This document shows positions 16,582 to 25,026 of a DNA stretch of 64,000 nt, in pieces; positions within the stretch are counted from its first letter, which is position 1, and the number at the start of each line of letters is the position of its first letter. Source of the DNA: JAPOXR01 sp965116115 (GTDB taxonomy: Bacteria; Pseudomonadota; Alphaproteobacteria; Rhodobacterales; Rhodobacteraceae). Location of the stretch: contig OZ220486.1 of the NCBI GenBank assembly GCA_965116115.1, forward strand, positions 1,984,001-2,048,000, written 5' to 3'. Position numbers and translations under genes: made by a program. The notes under the pieces are model-generated. The model was given only the letters and a program-made list of their open reading frames with translations. It did no database searches and was not told where the DNA came from.

Positions 16582-17080
16582 GTCAGCCATGCGGCTCGGT
16601 GGAGCCGGCCGTTGACGTAACCCTTCAGACGAGAAACAGCCGTCCGCGCTTCCTGTCGTATAGCGTGTGACACCGCATCCGGGAGTTTACACTTGTCAAA
16701 ATAAAATAAATTGTTGGTTTGAGCTCTGCTTGTGGTGCGATGCCAATCATTGAAAGGTCGGCAAGTCAAGTGGTGGTGGCAAAGTTCATTGAGCCCGGCT
16801 CTTTCTGAATGAACAGAGCCGCCGTCGATGGCAGATGGGCAGTTGTGGAGTCATAGGACATCGGATGCGGCGGGGTTGAGCAGGCAGGCTTGGAAGCGAC
16901 TCGATTGCCGTGCACCTCAATCCAATTCAGCCTTAAGGAGTGAGATCGGAGCCGGAGGATGCACGGGCACTGGTACCGCAATCCCGGATGGTGCCTGATG
17001 TCTGAAGCTGCCGCGCATTGACTAAAGCCGCTGAGGTCGGGTCACGGCGAAGAGATCTCCAGAGGCCGGGCTTGGACATG
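16582..17080. other. Non-coding or decayed stretch
   Basis: About 500 bases between MITE B and the PfkB kinase. A minus-strand frame (16769 to 16578) encodes LFYFDKCKLPDAVSHAIRQE and RTAVSRLKGYVNGRLHRAAW before a stop at the MITE border; it could be the end of a small upstream gene of the methyltransferase module, but I cannot assign it. Nothing else was recognised. Confidence 0.35.
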
Positions 17081-17089
17081 CCTGCCGGA

Positions 17090-18046
17090 TCATACAGAAC
17101 CTTCCCGCTGATTATTGATTCTGTTTTTCACTTCAATTCGGCTGGGCGGGTGGCAGCCGGCCGATTCACAGTTAATGGCCGCTGCCGTGTTGGCGACGGT
17201 CAGCATGGAATCCAGTTCCGACTCGCCGAGCGAATCAAGTTCGCGGCGCCGTGTGGCATTTCTTTCGGCGAGCCATGCGAGACTGAAACCCATGATCGTG
17301 TCTCCGGCGCCGACGGTATCGCCGCCTTCCGCCCGCAGGCCCTTCACGGCTGCGCTGCCGGATTTTGTCCATGCCGCCGCTCCATTCGCGCCGTCTGTGA
17401 TGATGACCAGGTTTGCGCCGCGTGCGAGACGCTCTTCGGCGAATTCCTCGCTGCCCGTGCCCGGCGCGAAGAAATCAAGGTCTTCTGTGCTGATTTTGAT
17501 GATGGCCGAGGCTTCCATCAGCCGGAGCATGCGCGGCCGCCACTCGCCGCATCCGGCGATCATCCCCGGACGCACATTGGGATCCAGAGCAAGCGCAGCG
17601 GTCCGGGACTGCGCCACAGCGAATTTCTCGATTCGATCGGCTCCCGGAGAAACGATGAGGGAGATCGAGCCGATCACCAATATATCGCCTTCCCGAACGG
17701 TGTTTCGCGGAAGATGCGGATCCATGTTCACCATGCAGCTGTCCCGGTCGAAGAACGCATAGCTCGGATGCTCGTCTTCGCTGACCTGTATGAATCCCAG
17801 GACAGTCGGCAGGTCTGATCTAGGCGCATGCGTGGAATCCACCCCGTATCGTTCCAAGTCGGCCAGAATCTTCTTGCCGAACAGGTCGCTGCTGACCGCC
17901 CCGCAGAAATACGAGTCCGCGCCTGCCGCCGAGGCGGCTTTCGCCGCGTTGAAAGGCGACCCGCCGGTGGCGGCGCGGTAGCTGGTTCCGTCGGCCGTGA
18001 TGAAGTCGATCAGAGCTTCGCCGCAAAAGTAGATTCTTGGATCCAT
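17090..18046 (-). CDS. PfkB-family carbohydrate kinase
   Basis: A 318-residue ribokinase-fold sugar kinase, most like fructokinases. The N-terminal FCGEALIDFI and GGSPFNAAKAASAAGADSYF fit the first PfkB signature, and GGDTVGAGDTIMGFSLAWL near residue 245 contains the catalytic Asp and the anion hole of the second. It would phosphorylate a free sugar or nucleoside in the cytoplasm with ATP. ATG 18046 (MDPRIYFCGEAL) is chosen because it starts just before the conserved first strand; the frame is open to 18085. It is divergent from the amidotransferase gene on the right. Substrate is not certain. Confidence 0.88.
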   Translation of the reverse strand: MDPRIYFCGEALIDFITADGTSYRAATGGSPFNAAKAASAAGADSYFCGAVSSDLFGKKILADLERYGVDSTHAPRSDLPTVLGFIQVSEDEHPSYAFFDRDSCMVNMDPHLPRNTVREGDILVIGSISLIVSPGADRIEKFAVAQSRTAALALDPNVRPGMIAGCGEWRPRMLRLMEASAIIKISTEDLDFFAPGTGSEEFAEERLARGANLVIITDGANGAAAWTKSGSAAVKGLRAEGGDTVGAGDTIMGFSLAWLAERNATRRRELDSLGESELDSMLTVANTAAAINCESAGCHPPSRIEVKNRINNQREGSV

Positions 18047-18285
18047 AAGATATTCACTCAGCCAGTTTCGTTCATGCGCCGGCACGGTTCGAAAAGCCGC
18101 CGAAGCTCCGGCGCCCCGGCGGCGGATCGGTCGCCGGACAATTTCCCAAAGATACTGAAGTTGATCAGGAATTTGGAGTCTTGAAATCGCGGCTGCGCCG
18201 TTCCGCCGCGCGGCGCCTCAGGGCAGGGACCGGAATTCACTTCAATTCGCCGGCATTGTCCGGTAAGGCGGTAAGTCTTTATGAG

Positions 18286-19059
18286 ATGGGCATTCAATCT
18301 GTGACCATTCCAGTCGCCGGCATAATCGGCAACCATTACCTGCTTGAAGACAGCTATCCCGTTCACGCGTCGGGCACGATGAACAGTGCGGCGGTCGCCG
18401 GCGTCGCCGGTGCTTTGCCCATGATCGTGCCGACCAGCCCTGATTTCGTTGCGGTGGATCATCTGATGGAGATCTGCGACGGATTCCTCTTCACCGGCGG
18501 CCGTCCGAACGTCCATCCTGAGGAGTACGGAGAAAAGGAAACCGGCGCACATGGGTTTTTTGACCGGGACCGGGACAGGGTGGTTTTGCCGCTGATCCGG
18601 TCATGCGTGGACCGAGGTCAGCCAGTGCTGGGCGTGTGCCGGGGATTCCAAGAATTCAATGTCGCGTTCGGCGGCACGCTGCATCCTGAGATCCGTGAAC
18701 TTGAAGGGCGAATGAACCACCGGATGCCGCCGGAAGGCACTCTGGACGAGAAATTCGCATTGCGTCACACGGTGACCTTCCGCCCGGGCAGTGTTTTCAC
18801 GGAAATCATCGGTTGCCGGCAGGTGCGGGTCAATTCACTGCACGGTCAGGGAATCAAGAGAGAAGGCGCGCGGGTTCGGGTGGAAGGAACGGCCCCGGAC
18901 GGCACGCAGGAGGCAATCAGGATCAAAGGAGCCGGCGGGTTCGCTCTGGCGGTTCAATGGCATCCCGAATACCGGGCCGCGGAAGATCCGGTGTCCCGTC
19001 CGCTGTTTTCGGCTTTCGGAGATGCCCTCCGCGCCTGGCGGCGCGGCAAACCGGACTGA
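18286..19059 (+). CDS. Class I glutamine amidotransferase-like hydrolase (C26)
   Basis: A 257-residue protein of the peptidase C26 family, which includes gamma-glutamyl-GABA hydrolase PuuD. The nucleophile elbow LGVCRGFQEFNVAFGG contains the catalytic Cys, and QWHPEYR near the end gives the catalytic His, with GGRPNVHPEEYG the family's substrate-loop region. It would hydrolyse a gamma-glutamyl amide in the cytoplasm. The start MGIQSVTIPVAGIIGN is chosen by homology; the frame is open upstream to 18181. No polyamine genes are nearby, so the substrate stays open. Confidence 0.85.
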   Translation: MGIQSVTIPVAGIIGNHYLLEDSYPVHASGTMNSAAVAGVAGALPMIVPTSPDFVAVDHLMEICDGFLFTGGRPNVHPEEYGEKETGAHGFFDRDRDRVVLPLIRSCVDRGQPVLGVCRGFQEFNVAFGGTLHPEIRELEGRMNHRMPPEGTLDEKFALRHTVTFRPGSVFTEIIGCRQVRVNSLHGQGIKREGARVRVEGTAPDGTQEAIRIKGAGGFALAVQWHPEYRAAEDPVSRPLFSAFGDALRAWRRGKPD

Positions 19060-19095
19060 GACGGCGGCCCGCTTTCCGGGATTTTTCAGCCGTTC

Positions 19096-21753
19096 CTAAA
19101 ATTCATAGGTCAGGCCGGCAGCGGCTCCGGCAGACCGGCCGCTCTCTCCCTTGCTCCATGACAGCAAGGCATGGCCGGTCAGGTCGCCTGCGGGCGGCCC
19201 GAACCGGATGCCGATCTCCGCATTCAGACTTGACCGCGGAAGAGTCGTCGTTGAGCGGACCAGATCCAGTCCTCCGGCGAATTTCGAGTCGGTCTGAATT
19301 TTTCGTGAAAAAACATTGTGCCAACTCAGGCGGAAATGCGGGGTCACTTTCGTTCCCGGCGATTCGAATCCGATTCCCATTCGGGTTTCAACTGCCCGTC
19401 CACTGACGCCGTTCACCTTCAGCGAAAGATCTCCTGCTCCGGTTTCAGTGTACGGACCGCTGCGGTAGCTCGCGGCGCTGAATCCGGCAAAGGGCGAAAC
19501 TGTCAGGCTGCCGACAGCGACCGGATAAGCCGCTTCGGCATCAAACACACGGGTGACCGTGCGCATCAGGCCGGCTGATATCTGTGAGTTGAATGGAATC
19601 ACGCGCGAGATCCTGTGTTTCGCGGCGCTGGCGGCAGCGGTCGCTCTGTAGCTCACGGGTCCGGCCGTTCCGAAAAGCGTGAGACCGGCCTGGACTTCTT
19701 GAATGTTTGACGATGCGAGATTCCGGATTTCCGTGTGCCCCCGGTCAATTCCCAGCGACAGTTCCAGCCCGGCGCCGGCGTCGTCAAGAGTCCATGCGGC
19801 GGCCGTCAAAAACCTGTTGAATCTGGCCCGGTGTCCCCGCTCTTCAAAACTCCGCTCCCGGGAATGTTTCACCGCCGTGCCGGTGATCTCGGTGCAAAGA
19901 GCCATTTGAGAGGACGTGTCCAAGTCTTCCAGGCAGGACGGAACGGCGCCCGCGAACTCAAACAAAGAACGGATGCCCGCCTGTATTGAGACGCCCGCGA
20001 TTTCGTTGCCGAGCCCGTCAAGCTCGAACTGGAGGCTGCTCAGCACGGTTTCGTCCAGCAGGCTGACATAGACGGAACGGATTACAGAACTGGAGCTGTA
20101 CGCGGCTGTGACTTCACTCAATACATTGCGTTGGTTCTGATTGAGTCCTTTGATGTTGTTGTCAACCGATGCCCAGACGAACAGCTTTGTTCCTGAGACA
20201 TCCTTCCTGACTCCCCGCTTAAGCAGCAGAGAGTCGGCGGCCTCAACGGCGGGAAGGCCCGTGATGCCTCCTGAGACGCTCATCACAAGGATTTCCAGCG
20301 GTTCGCCTTCGTTTAGATCGGCGGCCTTTTGAGGACTGAACAGCGCCAGAGGGTTGATTCTCAAGGAACCTGACAGCGTTGCCCGTCCGTCCACGGTAAC
20401 GGAGTCAGCGGTCTCTTCAGACCAATCGACGTCCAGTTCCAGAAGTCCGGTTTGTGATTGCACGTAATCCGCTCTGATTTCTGTCCCGGCAATCGTCCCG
20501 ATCCCGCCGGGGGACAGTATCCCGAGGTTGGTCAGCTTTCCGGCAGTCGGAACGGAGTCCGCGCCGATTCGCCCGCAGCCCGCTGCGGACGGGTCGTCGT
20601 AGAGAATCAGATCGACATCAGAGCCGGAGTTGAATGTGCCGGAATTGGTGAATTCAGGAGCATTGCAGCTCTGAGCATAAATCTCCCCGGTTACGGTTCC
20701 GTAGTTCTTGATCGACACCGAGGCGATCGCTCGGTCACCGGCGAAATCCTTGACGTAAACAGCCTTCGCGATGGGTTCGGCTGTATATGCGTCAATTTTC
20801 TCCCAGCCGGGCTTCGCTTTGCCGACGTGAATCGAACCGTCTTTCCGCACGGTGACGTCAATTTCAGTTTTGAAACCTTCAACCGCGATGCCGTGCGATT
20901 CCCAGCCGCTGGTGCGGACATCGCCGTTGACCGCGATCGAAATCGGCACCCGCACGACATCGCCTTCGCGTGCGTAACGCAGTACTGAGACGGCATGCGA
21001 TCGGTTTCCCGCGGTTTCGACGTCATTGACGGCGATGTTCACCGGTCCCGGATTCACTTGGCCGTCGTTCAGCGTGACCTTTACGCCGCCGATGTCGTCG
21101 CCGGTTGTCGAGATTTTTCCCGTTGAACTGACAGTTACTTTGCCCAGACTGTCGACGAGCACGCCGGCAGTTTCATAACCCGCGGGATTCGCGACGGTGG
21201 AAAAGATGTCATGGACGGAAATTTTCGTTTCCTGATTTCCCGTGAAGCTGTTATCCTCCAAGCGGACATGCACGGCGCCGTTGCTGTCGGCGTCCGACGC
21301 TTCGCCGCTGACCCTGATTGTGCCGCTGGATTTTATGTCGATGAGCCCCCTGATGCCCGTCACTCGGATTCCGTCAGCCGACCCGGTCACATCGCTGACG
21401 CTGAGGTTGACCTCTTTGCGCTTGCCGCTGTCGTCAGTGACATGGACTCCGTGCTGATTCCTGCCGCCCGTGACCGAAGTCGATGGGCCTTGGGCCTGTA
21501 CGCTGATTTCAGCGCTGTCGCCTGCTTGAATCTTGATTCCCGCCTGTCCGTCTCCGATGATTCGCACATCTTCCGCTAATGTGATGATGAGCTGTTTCTT
21601 TGCGGGAATATTGGCCCCTGAACACGAAATTCCAGATGTATACCGGCTGTCGCCGGGCTGCACCGGATCTCCGGATGCGGGACAGTTCGGGACTTGCGCT
21701 GCAGCGGAGCTGACAACCGCGGCTGATACTGCCGCCAAAAAAATGCGGGACAT
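19096..21753 (-). CDS. Autotransporter (type V secretion) protein 1
   Basis: An 885-residue protein with a Sec signal peptide (MSRIFLAAVSAAVVSSAAAQ), a repetitive beta-helical passenger rich in Gly, Val, Asp and Ser up to about residue 560, and a C-terminal autotransporter barrel. It ends in AAGLTYEF with the terminal Phe typical of outer-membrane proteins recognised by BAM. The passenger contains many short motifs such as GIRVTG, AVSVLRY and ITVRKDGS, spaced like beta-helix rungs. Function is probably adhesion or surface interaction. The start at 21753 is the only one that gives a clean signal peptide. It resembles the second autotransporter at 32321-35065 in overall plan. Confidence 0.88.
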   Translation of the reverse strand: MSRIFLAAVSAAVVSSAAAQVPNCPASGDPVQPGDSRYTSGISCSGANIPAKKQLIITLAEDVRIIGDGQAGIKIQAGDSAEISVQAQGPSTSVTGGRNQHGVHVTDDSGKRKEVNLSVSDVTGSADGIRVTGIRGLIDIKSSGTIRVSGEASDADSNGAVHVRLEDNSFTGNQETKISVHDIFSTVANPAGYETAGVLVDSLGKVTVSSTGKISTTGDDIGGVKVTLNDGQVNPGPVNIAVNDVETAGNRSHAVSVLRYAREGDVVRVPISIAVNGDVRTSGWESHGIAVEGFKTEIDVTVRKDGSIHVGKAKPGWEKIDAYTAEPIAKAVYVKDFAGDRAIASVSIKNYGTVTGEIYAQSCNAPEFTNSGTFNSGSDVDLILYDDPSAAGCGRIGADSVPTAGKLTNLGILSPGGIGTIAGTEIRADYVQSQTGLLELDVDWSEETADSVTVDGRATLSGSLRINPLALFSPQKAADLNEGEPLEILVMSVSGGITGLPAVEAADSLLLKRGVRKDVSGTKLFVWASVDNNIKGLNQNQRNVLSEVTAAYSSSSVIRSVYVSLLDETVLSSLQFELDGLGNEIAGVSIQAGIRSLFEFAGAVPSCLEDLDTSSQMALCTEITGTAVKHSRERSFEERGHRARFNRFLTAAAWTLDDAGAGLELSLGIDRGHTEIRNLASSNIQEVQAGLTLFGTAGPVSYRATAAASAAKHRISRVIPFNSQISAGLMRTVTRVFDAEAAYPVAVGSLTVSPFAGFSAASYRSGPYTETGAGDLSLKVNGVSGRAVETRMGIGFESPGTKVTPHFRLSWHNVFSRKIQTDSKFAGGLDLVRSTTTLPRSSLNAEIGIRFGPPAGDLTGHALLSWSKGESGRSAGAAAGLTYEF

Positions 21754-22221
21754 CAAATGCGGGAAACACACCGGTGACTCCGATAACGGACCTCCCCGAT
21801 GCGCGGGCCGGGAAGCGACCGTGATCCGGAACGGTTCCGGACGCGGCATCTCAGCTGCTGACCGGATGTCGGGCCGAGCCGCGAAACAAGCCTCGCCGCC
21901 GATTTCAGAGCGGCAAGCGAAAGGGTGGCCGGCACGTTGCCTTCCAGTTAAGAAGTCCAATTGTGCGGATCTCCCCCCGTTGGGCGCAATCCTGAAGGCA
22001 GCGGCGCATGAATGTCAAGCCGGAAATTTTTCAGGACGGCCGGCCTTGCCGGTTCCGCGGTCCCGCGCCGGGAAATCGCGGCGTGACACGAGCGTCCGTG
22101 TCGTCCCGGAATTCAGAGTGCGACCCGCGGGGACCTGCTGGAGAGAGAAAGAAATGGATGTCGCGGCCCTTGGAATCCGAATCGGCTGGAACGGTGCGCT
22201 TCCGCGCTGTAATTTTCAGTG
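21754..22221. other. Divergent intergenic region, no gene seen
   Basis: Lies between autotransporter 1 (minus) and the DUF2182 gene (plus). Open frames on both strands are present because of high GC, but none has family features. Confidence 0.45.
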
Positions 22222-22281
22222 ATGCGGCAGGCAGAAGCTCGGGAAGACCGCGGAAAAGCCGGGGATTCAGGCTGTGCGGAT

Positions 22282-23124
22282 ATGGAATCGGGCTGGAACG
22301 CGCCCGCCGTTCGAGTTCCCGCGTTTCGGCGGGAGGCAGTGCGCTCGGCGGCTTTCAGCGGTTCGATGACGGAATGGCACTGGCTGCTGTTTTACGCGGC
22401 AGTGGCAGCCGCTTGGTGTGGTCTGTTCGGATTGATCATTCCATTCACGGAATGGCGCAGTGTTGGAGTTTACGGATGGGATCTGCTGTTTGCCGTCTGC
22501 TCCGTCGGAGCCTCCGGGTCCGGTTTGATCCCACTGACAGGGATGTGGGCGCTGATGTCAGCCGCGATGATGCTCCCGACATTCGTTCCCGCACTGCGGT
22601 GCTATGAAGGTTTGCGGTCAGCCGGCGCCGGACACAGACTGGGATTCGCCGGGCTGACTGCCGGCTATCTCGCGGTCTGGCTCGGATTCTCGCTGCTGAT
22701 GGCCGCGCTGCAGAACGCCGTTCACGCAGGCTGGGCGGCGGATTTTTTCGCGGGCGCGGATGCCCGGAACTTTGCCGCGGCTCTTCTCTTGTCGGCGGGG
22801 CTCTACCAGTTCAGTGGATTGAAGGAGGCCTGCCTGTCCAAATGCCGGAACCCGCTGGCCGTGTTCCTGACGCATTGGCGCGAAGGCAGGTTCCGCGAGC
22901 CTGCGATCGGGCTGCTAATGGGGGCATTCTGCCTCGGTTGCTGCTGGCTTCTGATGTCGTTCGCCTTGATCAGCGGGACCATGAGCTTGATATGGATGGG
23001 GCTTGCAACAATCGTCATGACAGTCGAAAAGCTGCCCGCGCTCGGCAGGTATGTATCCGCCCCGCTCGGCGCGTCGCTGATCGCGGCGGCGATTCTCGTC
23101 GCCTTGTCCGGGCAACTGACTTGA
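22282..23124 (+). CDS. DUF2182 integral membrane protein
   Basis: A protein of about 280 residues with six to seven hydrophobic segments. The family hallmarks are clear: MWALMSAAMMLPTFVPAL in a membrane helix, YQFSGLKEACLSKCRNPLAVF with paired Cys, and a final MGLATIVMTVEKLP. DUF2182 proteins are described as predicted metal-binding membrane proteins of unknown role. The start is uncertain: ATG 22282 (MESGWN) is used, while 22222 and 22366 are in frame too. The DUF1326 gene follows after 14 bases, and the two families are often neighbours, so they probably work together. Confidence 0.82.
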   Translation: MESGWNAPAVRVPAFRREAVRSAAFSGSMTEWHWLLFYAAVAAAWCGLFGLIIPFTEWRSVGVYGWDLLFAVCSVGASGSGLIPLTGMWALMSAAMMLPTFVPALRCYEGLRSAGAGHRLGFAGLTAGYLAVWLGFSLLMAALQNAVHAGWAADFFAGADARNFAAALLLSAGLYQFSGLKEACLSKCRNPLAVFLTHWREGRFREPAIGLLMGAFCLGCCWLLMSFALISGTMSLIWMGLATIVMTVEKLPALGRYVSAPLGASLIAAAILVALSGQLT

Positions 23125-23138
23125 AGAAAGGGCGCGCC

Positions 23139-23852
23139 GTGACCGACCCGGAATCCAAAGCGCAGCGGTCTGACCGGCTGTCTGTGCCGGCACGAATTGA
23201 CAACCGGCATCCGTCGGCGGAAAAATCTGACGGCGGAATGGTTCCCTGGCATATCAAGGGCGAACTGATACTGAACTGCAACTGCACCGTGTTCTGCCCA
23301 TGCGTGATCAGTCTTGGCAAACATCCGCCGACGGAGGGCGACTGCCTGGCATGGGCAGGAATTCGAATTGATGACGGCGCTTACGGCGATGAAAGTCTGT
23401 CGGGTCTCAATGTGGGAATGATTCTGGAAATTCCCGGACTGCTGGCCCGGGGCAACTGGAAGGCGGCGGCGTTTATTGATGACAGGGCCTCCCACAAGGC
23501 CTGTCATGCTTTGATTCAGATCCTTTCCGGAAAGGCCAAGGGAACAACAGGGCTGTTCAAACATCTGGTGAGCGAATTCCTCGGCGCGGAGTCCGCGCGG
23601 GTCGAGTATGAAAGTGACGGACCGGCGCGCAGACTGCGCGTTGGCCGGAAAATTCAGGGAGAGGTCTGTCCGGTGGAGGGAAAGGAACCTGGCAAAGACA
23701 TTGTGGTGCGCAATACGAAATACTGGATGGGACCCGACATCACGGTTGCGACGGCGTCCCAGGGCCGGGTCCGCGCGTTCGGCAGAGTCTGGGACTTTGA
23801 CGGGCGTTCAGCGGAAATCTGCGCCATAGACTGGAGCGGCCCCGTTGTCTGA
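23139..23852 (+). CDS. DUF1326 protein
   Basis: A 237-residue protein. WHIKGELILNCNCTVFCPCVIS carries the conserved Cys pattern of DUF1326, followed by GDCLAWAGIRIDDGAYGD and, near the middle, AAAFIDDRASHKACHALIQILSG. The role of the family is not known; the Cys-rich motif could bind a metal. GTG 23139 is chosen as start because AGAAAGGG stands 6-12 bases before it and it follows the DUF2182 stop by 14 bases; the conserved domain itself begins at Met 23238. Translation from 23238 is the alternative. Confidence 0.82.
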   Translation: MTDPESKAQRSDRLSVPARIDNRHPSAEKSDGGMVPWHIKGELILNCNCTVFCPCVISLGKHPPTEGDCLAWAGIRIDDGAYGDESLSGLNVGMILEIPGLLARGNWKAAAFIDDRASHKACHALIQILSGKAKGTTGLFKHLVSEFLGAESARVEYESDGPARRLRVGRKIQGEVCPVEGKEPGKDIVVRNTKYWMGPDITVATASQGRVRAFGRVWDFDGRSAEICAIDWSGPVV

Positions 23853-23993
23853 AGGGAGCATGCTGAATCAGCTGCCGCCCGGGAGCCGGATCATGAAATG
23901 AGCGTGGCCTTATGTTCCAGCGCCGGGCGAAATCCGCAGCCCGGCGATCTGGTCCGGTTCGCCGGTTGACGCAAATGAATCTCGGAGAAAAAT

Positions 23994-24986
23994 ATGAATT
24001 TCAATGCATTGGTCGTGGACAAAAACGACAGCGGAGAGACGTCCGCATCGGTTCGGCAGCTGAGCGAGACACAGCTGCCGCAAGGCGACGTCACAGTTGC
24101 CGTCAGCCATTCGACTCTGAACTACAAGGACGGTCTTTGTCTGGGATCAGGCGGCGGGCTGGTGCGCAAATACCCGCATGTGCCCGGAATCGACTTTTGC
24201 GGGAAGGTCGTGCGCTCCGGCGATGAGCGTTACAAGTCCGGAGACTCCGTGATTCTCACCGGCTGGGGAGTCGGCGAGAGATGGTGGGGCGGTTATGCGC
24301 AGAAAGCCTGCGTGATGGGCGACTGGCTGGTGCGCCTGCCCGAGGCTCTGAACGGCAGACAGGCCATGGCCGTCGGCACGGCGGGTTTCACTTCCATGCT
24401 CGCGGTCATGGAGCTGGAGGCTCATGGGCTGAAACCAGACAGCGGACCGGTTCTCGTGACCGGCGCGGCAGGCGGGGTCGGCTCGGTCGCGGTGGCGATT
24501 CTGGCGAATCTGGGATACCAAGTGACCGCGGTGACCGGCCGTCCCGAAACAGAGCCCTATCTGCGGAGTCTCGGCGCGTCCCGCATCCTGCCGCGAAGCG
24601 AGATTGCCGAGACGGTCAAACGTCCATTAGAATCTGAAACTTGGGCAGGATGTGTCGATGCGGTCGGCGGTTCAATGCTAGCGCGGCTGTTGGGACAGAT
24701 GAAATACGGAGCAGCGGTCGCGTCGGTAGGTCTGGCAGGCGGCGCCGCGGTGCCAGCCTCGGTCATTCCGTTCCTTCTCCGCGGAGTGAAGCTGCTTGGC
24801 ATAGACAGCGTGATGCGGCCGCACGGCGATCGGGTCAGAGCATGGGAGCGCATCTGCAGGGATCTGCCTTTGGGCAAGCTGGAATCCATGATCCGGACAG
24901 TGTCGCTCGGCGACCTTCCGGAATTGGGGCGCGCGATCCTGAAGGGCCGGGTGAGAGGCCGGATTGTCGTGGATGTCAATAGATGA
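23994..24986 (+). CDS. acuI: Acrylyl-CoA reductase/YhdH-type quinone oxidoreductase
   Basis: A 330-residue MDR-superfamily NADPH-dependent reductase of the YhdH/AcuI family. STLNYKDGLCL, PGIDFCGKV and GDSVILTGWGVGERWWGGYAQ are typical, and the Rossmann fold is at LVTGAAGGVGSVAVAILANLGY. No zinc ligands are seen, as expected for this family. AcuI reduces acrylyl-CoA to propionyl-CoA in 3-hydroxypropionate and DMSP metabolism and detoxifies acryloyl-CoA. The start ATG follows GGAG by six bases. Malate synthase G begins 40 bases downstream and the two may form a carbon-assimilation operon; this link is inference. Confidence 0.85.
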   Translation: MNFNALVVDKNDSGETSASVRQLSETQLPQGDVTVAVSHSTLNYKDGLCLGSGGGLVRKYPHVPGIDFCGKVVRSGDERYKSGDSVILTGWGVGERWWGGYAQKACVMGDWLVRLPEALNGRQAMAVGTAGFTSMLAVMELEAHGLKPDSGPVLVTGAAGGVGSVAVAILANLGYQVTAVTGRPETEPYLRSLGASRILPRSEIAETVKRPLESETWAGCVDAVGGSMLARLLGQMKYGAAVASVGLAGGAAVPASVIPFLLRGVKLLGIDSVMRPHGDRVRAWERICRDLPLGKLESMIRTVSLGDLPELGRAILKGRVRGRIVVDVNR

Positions 24987-25026
24987 TCCGGGCTGAGGCC
25001 GGTATGATTCTCCGGAGAATTCCGCT

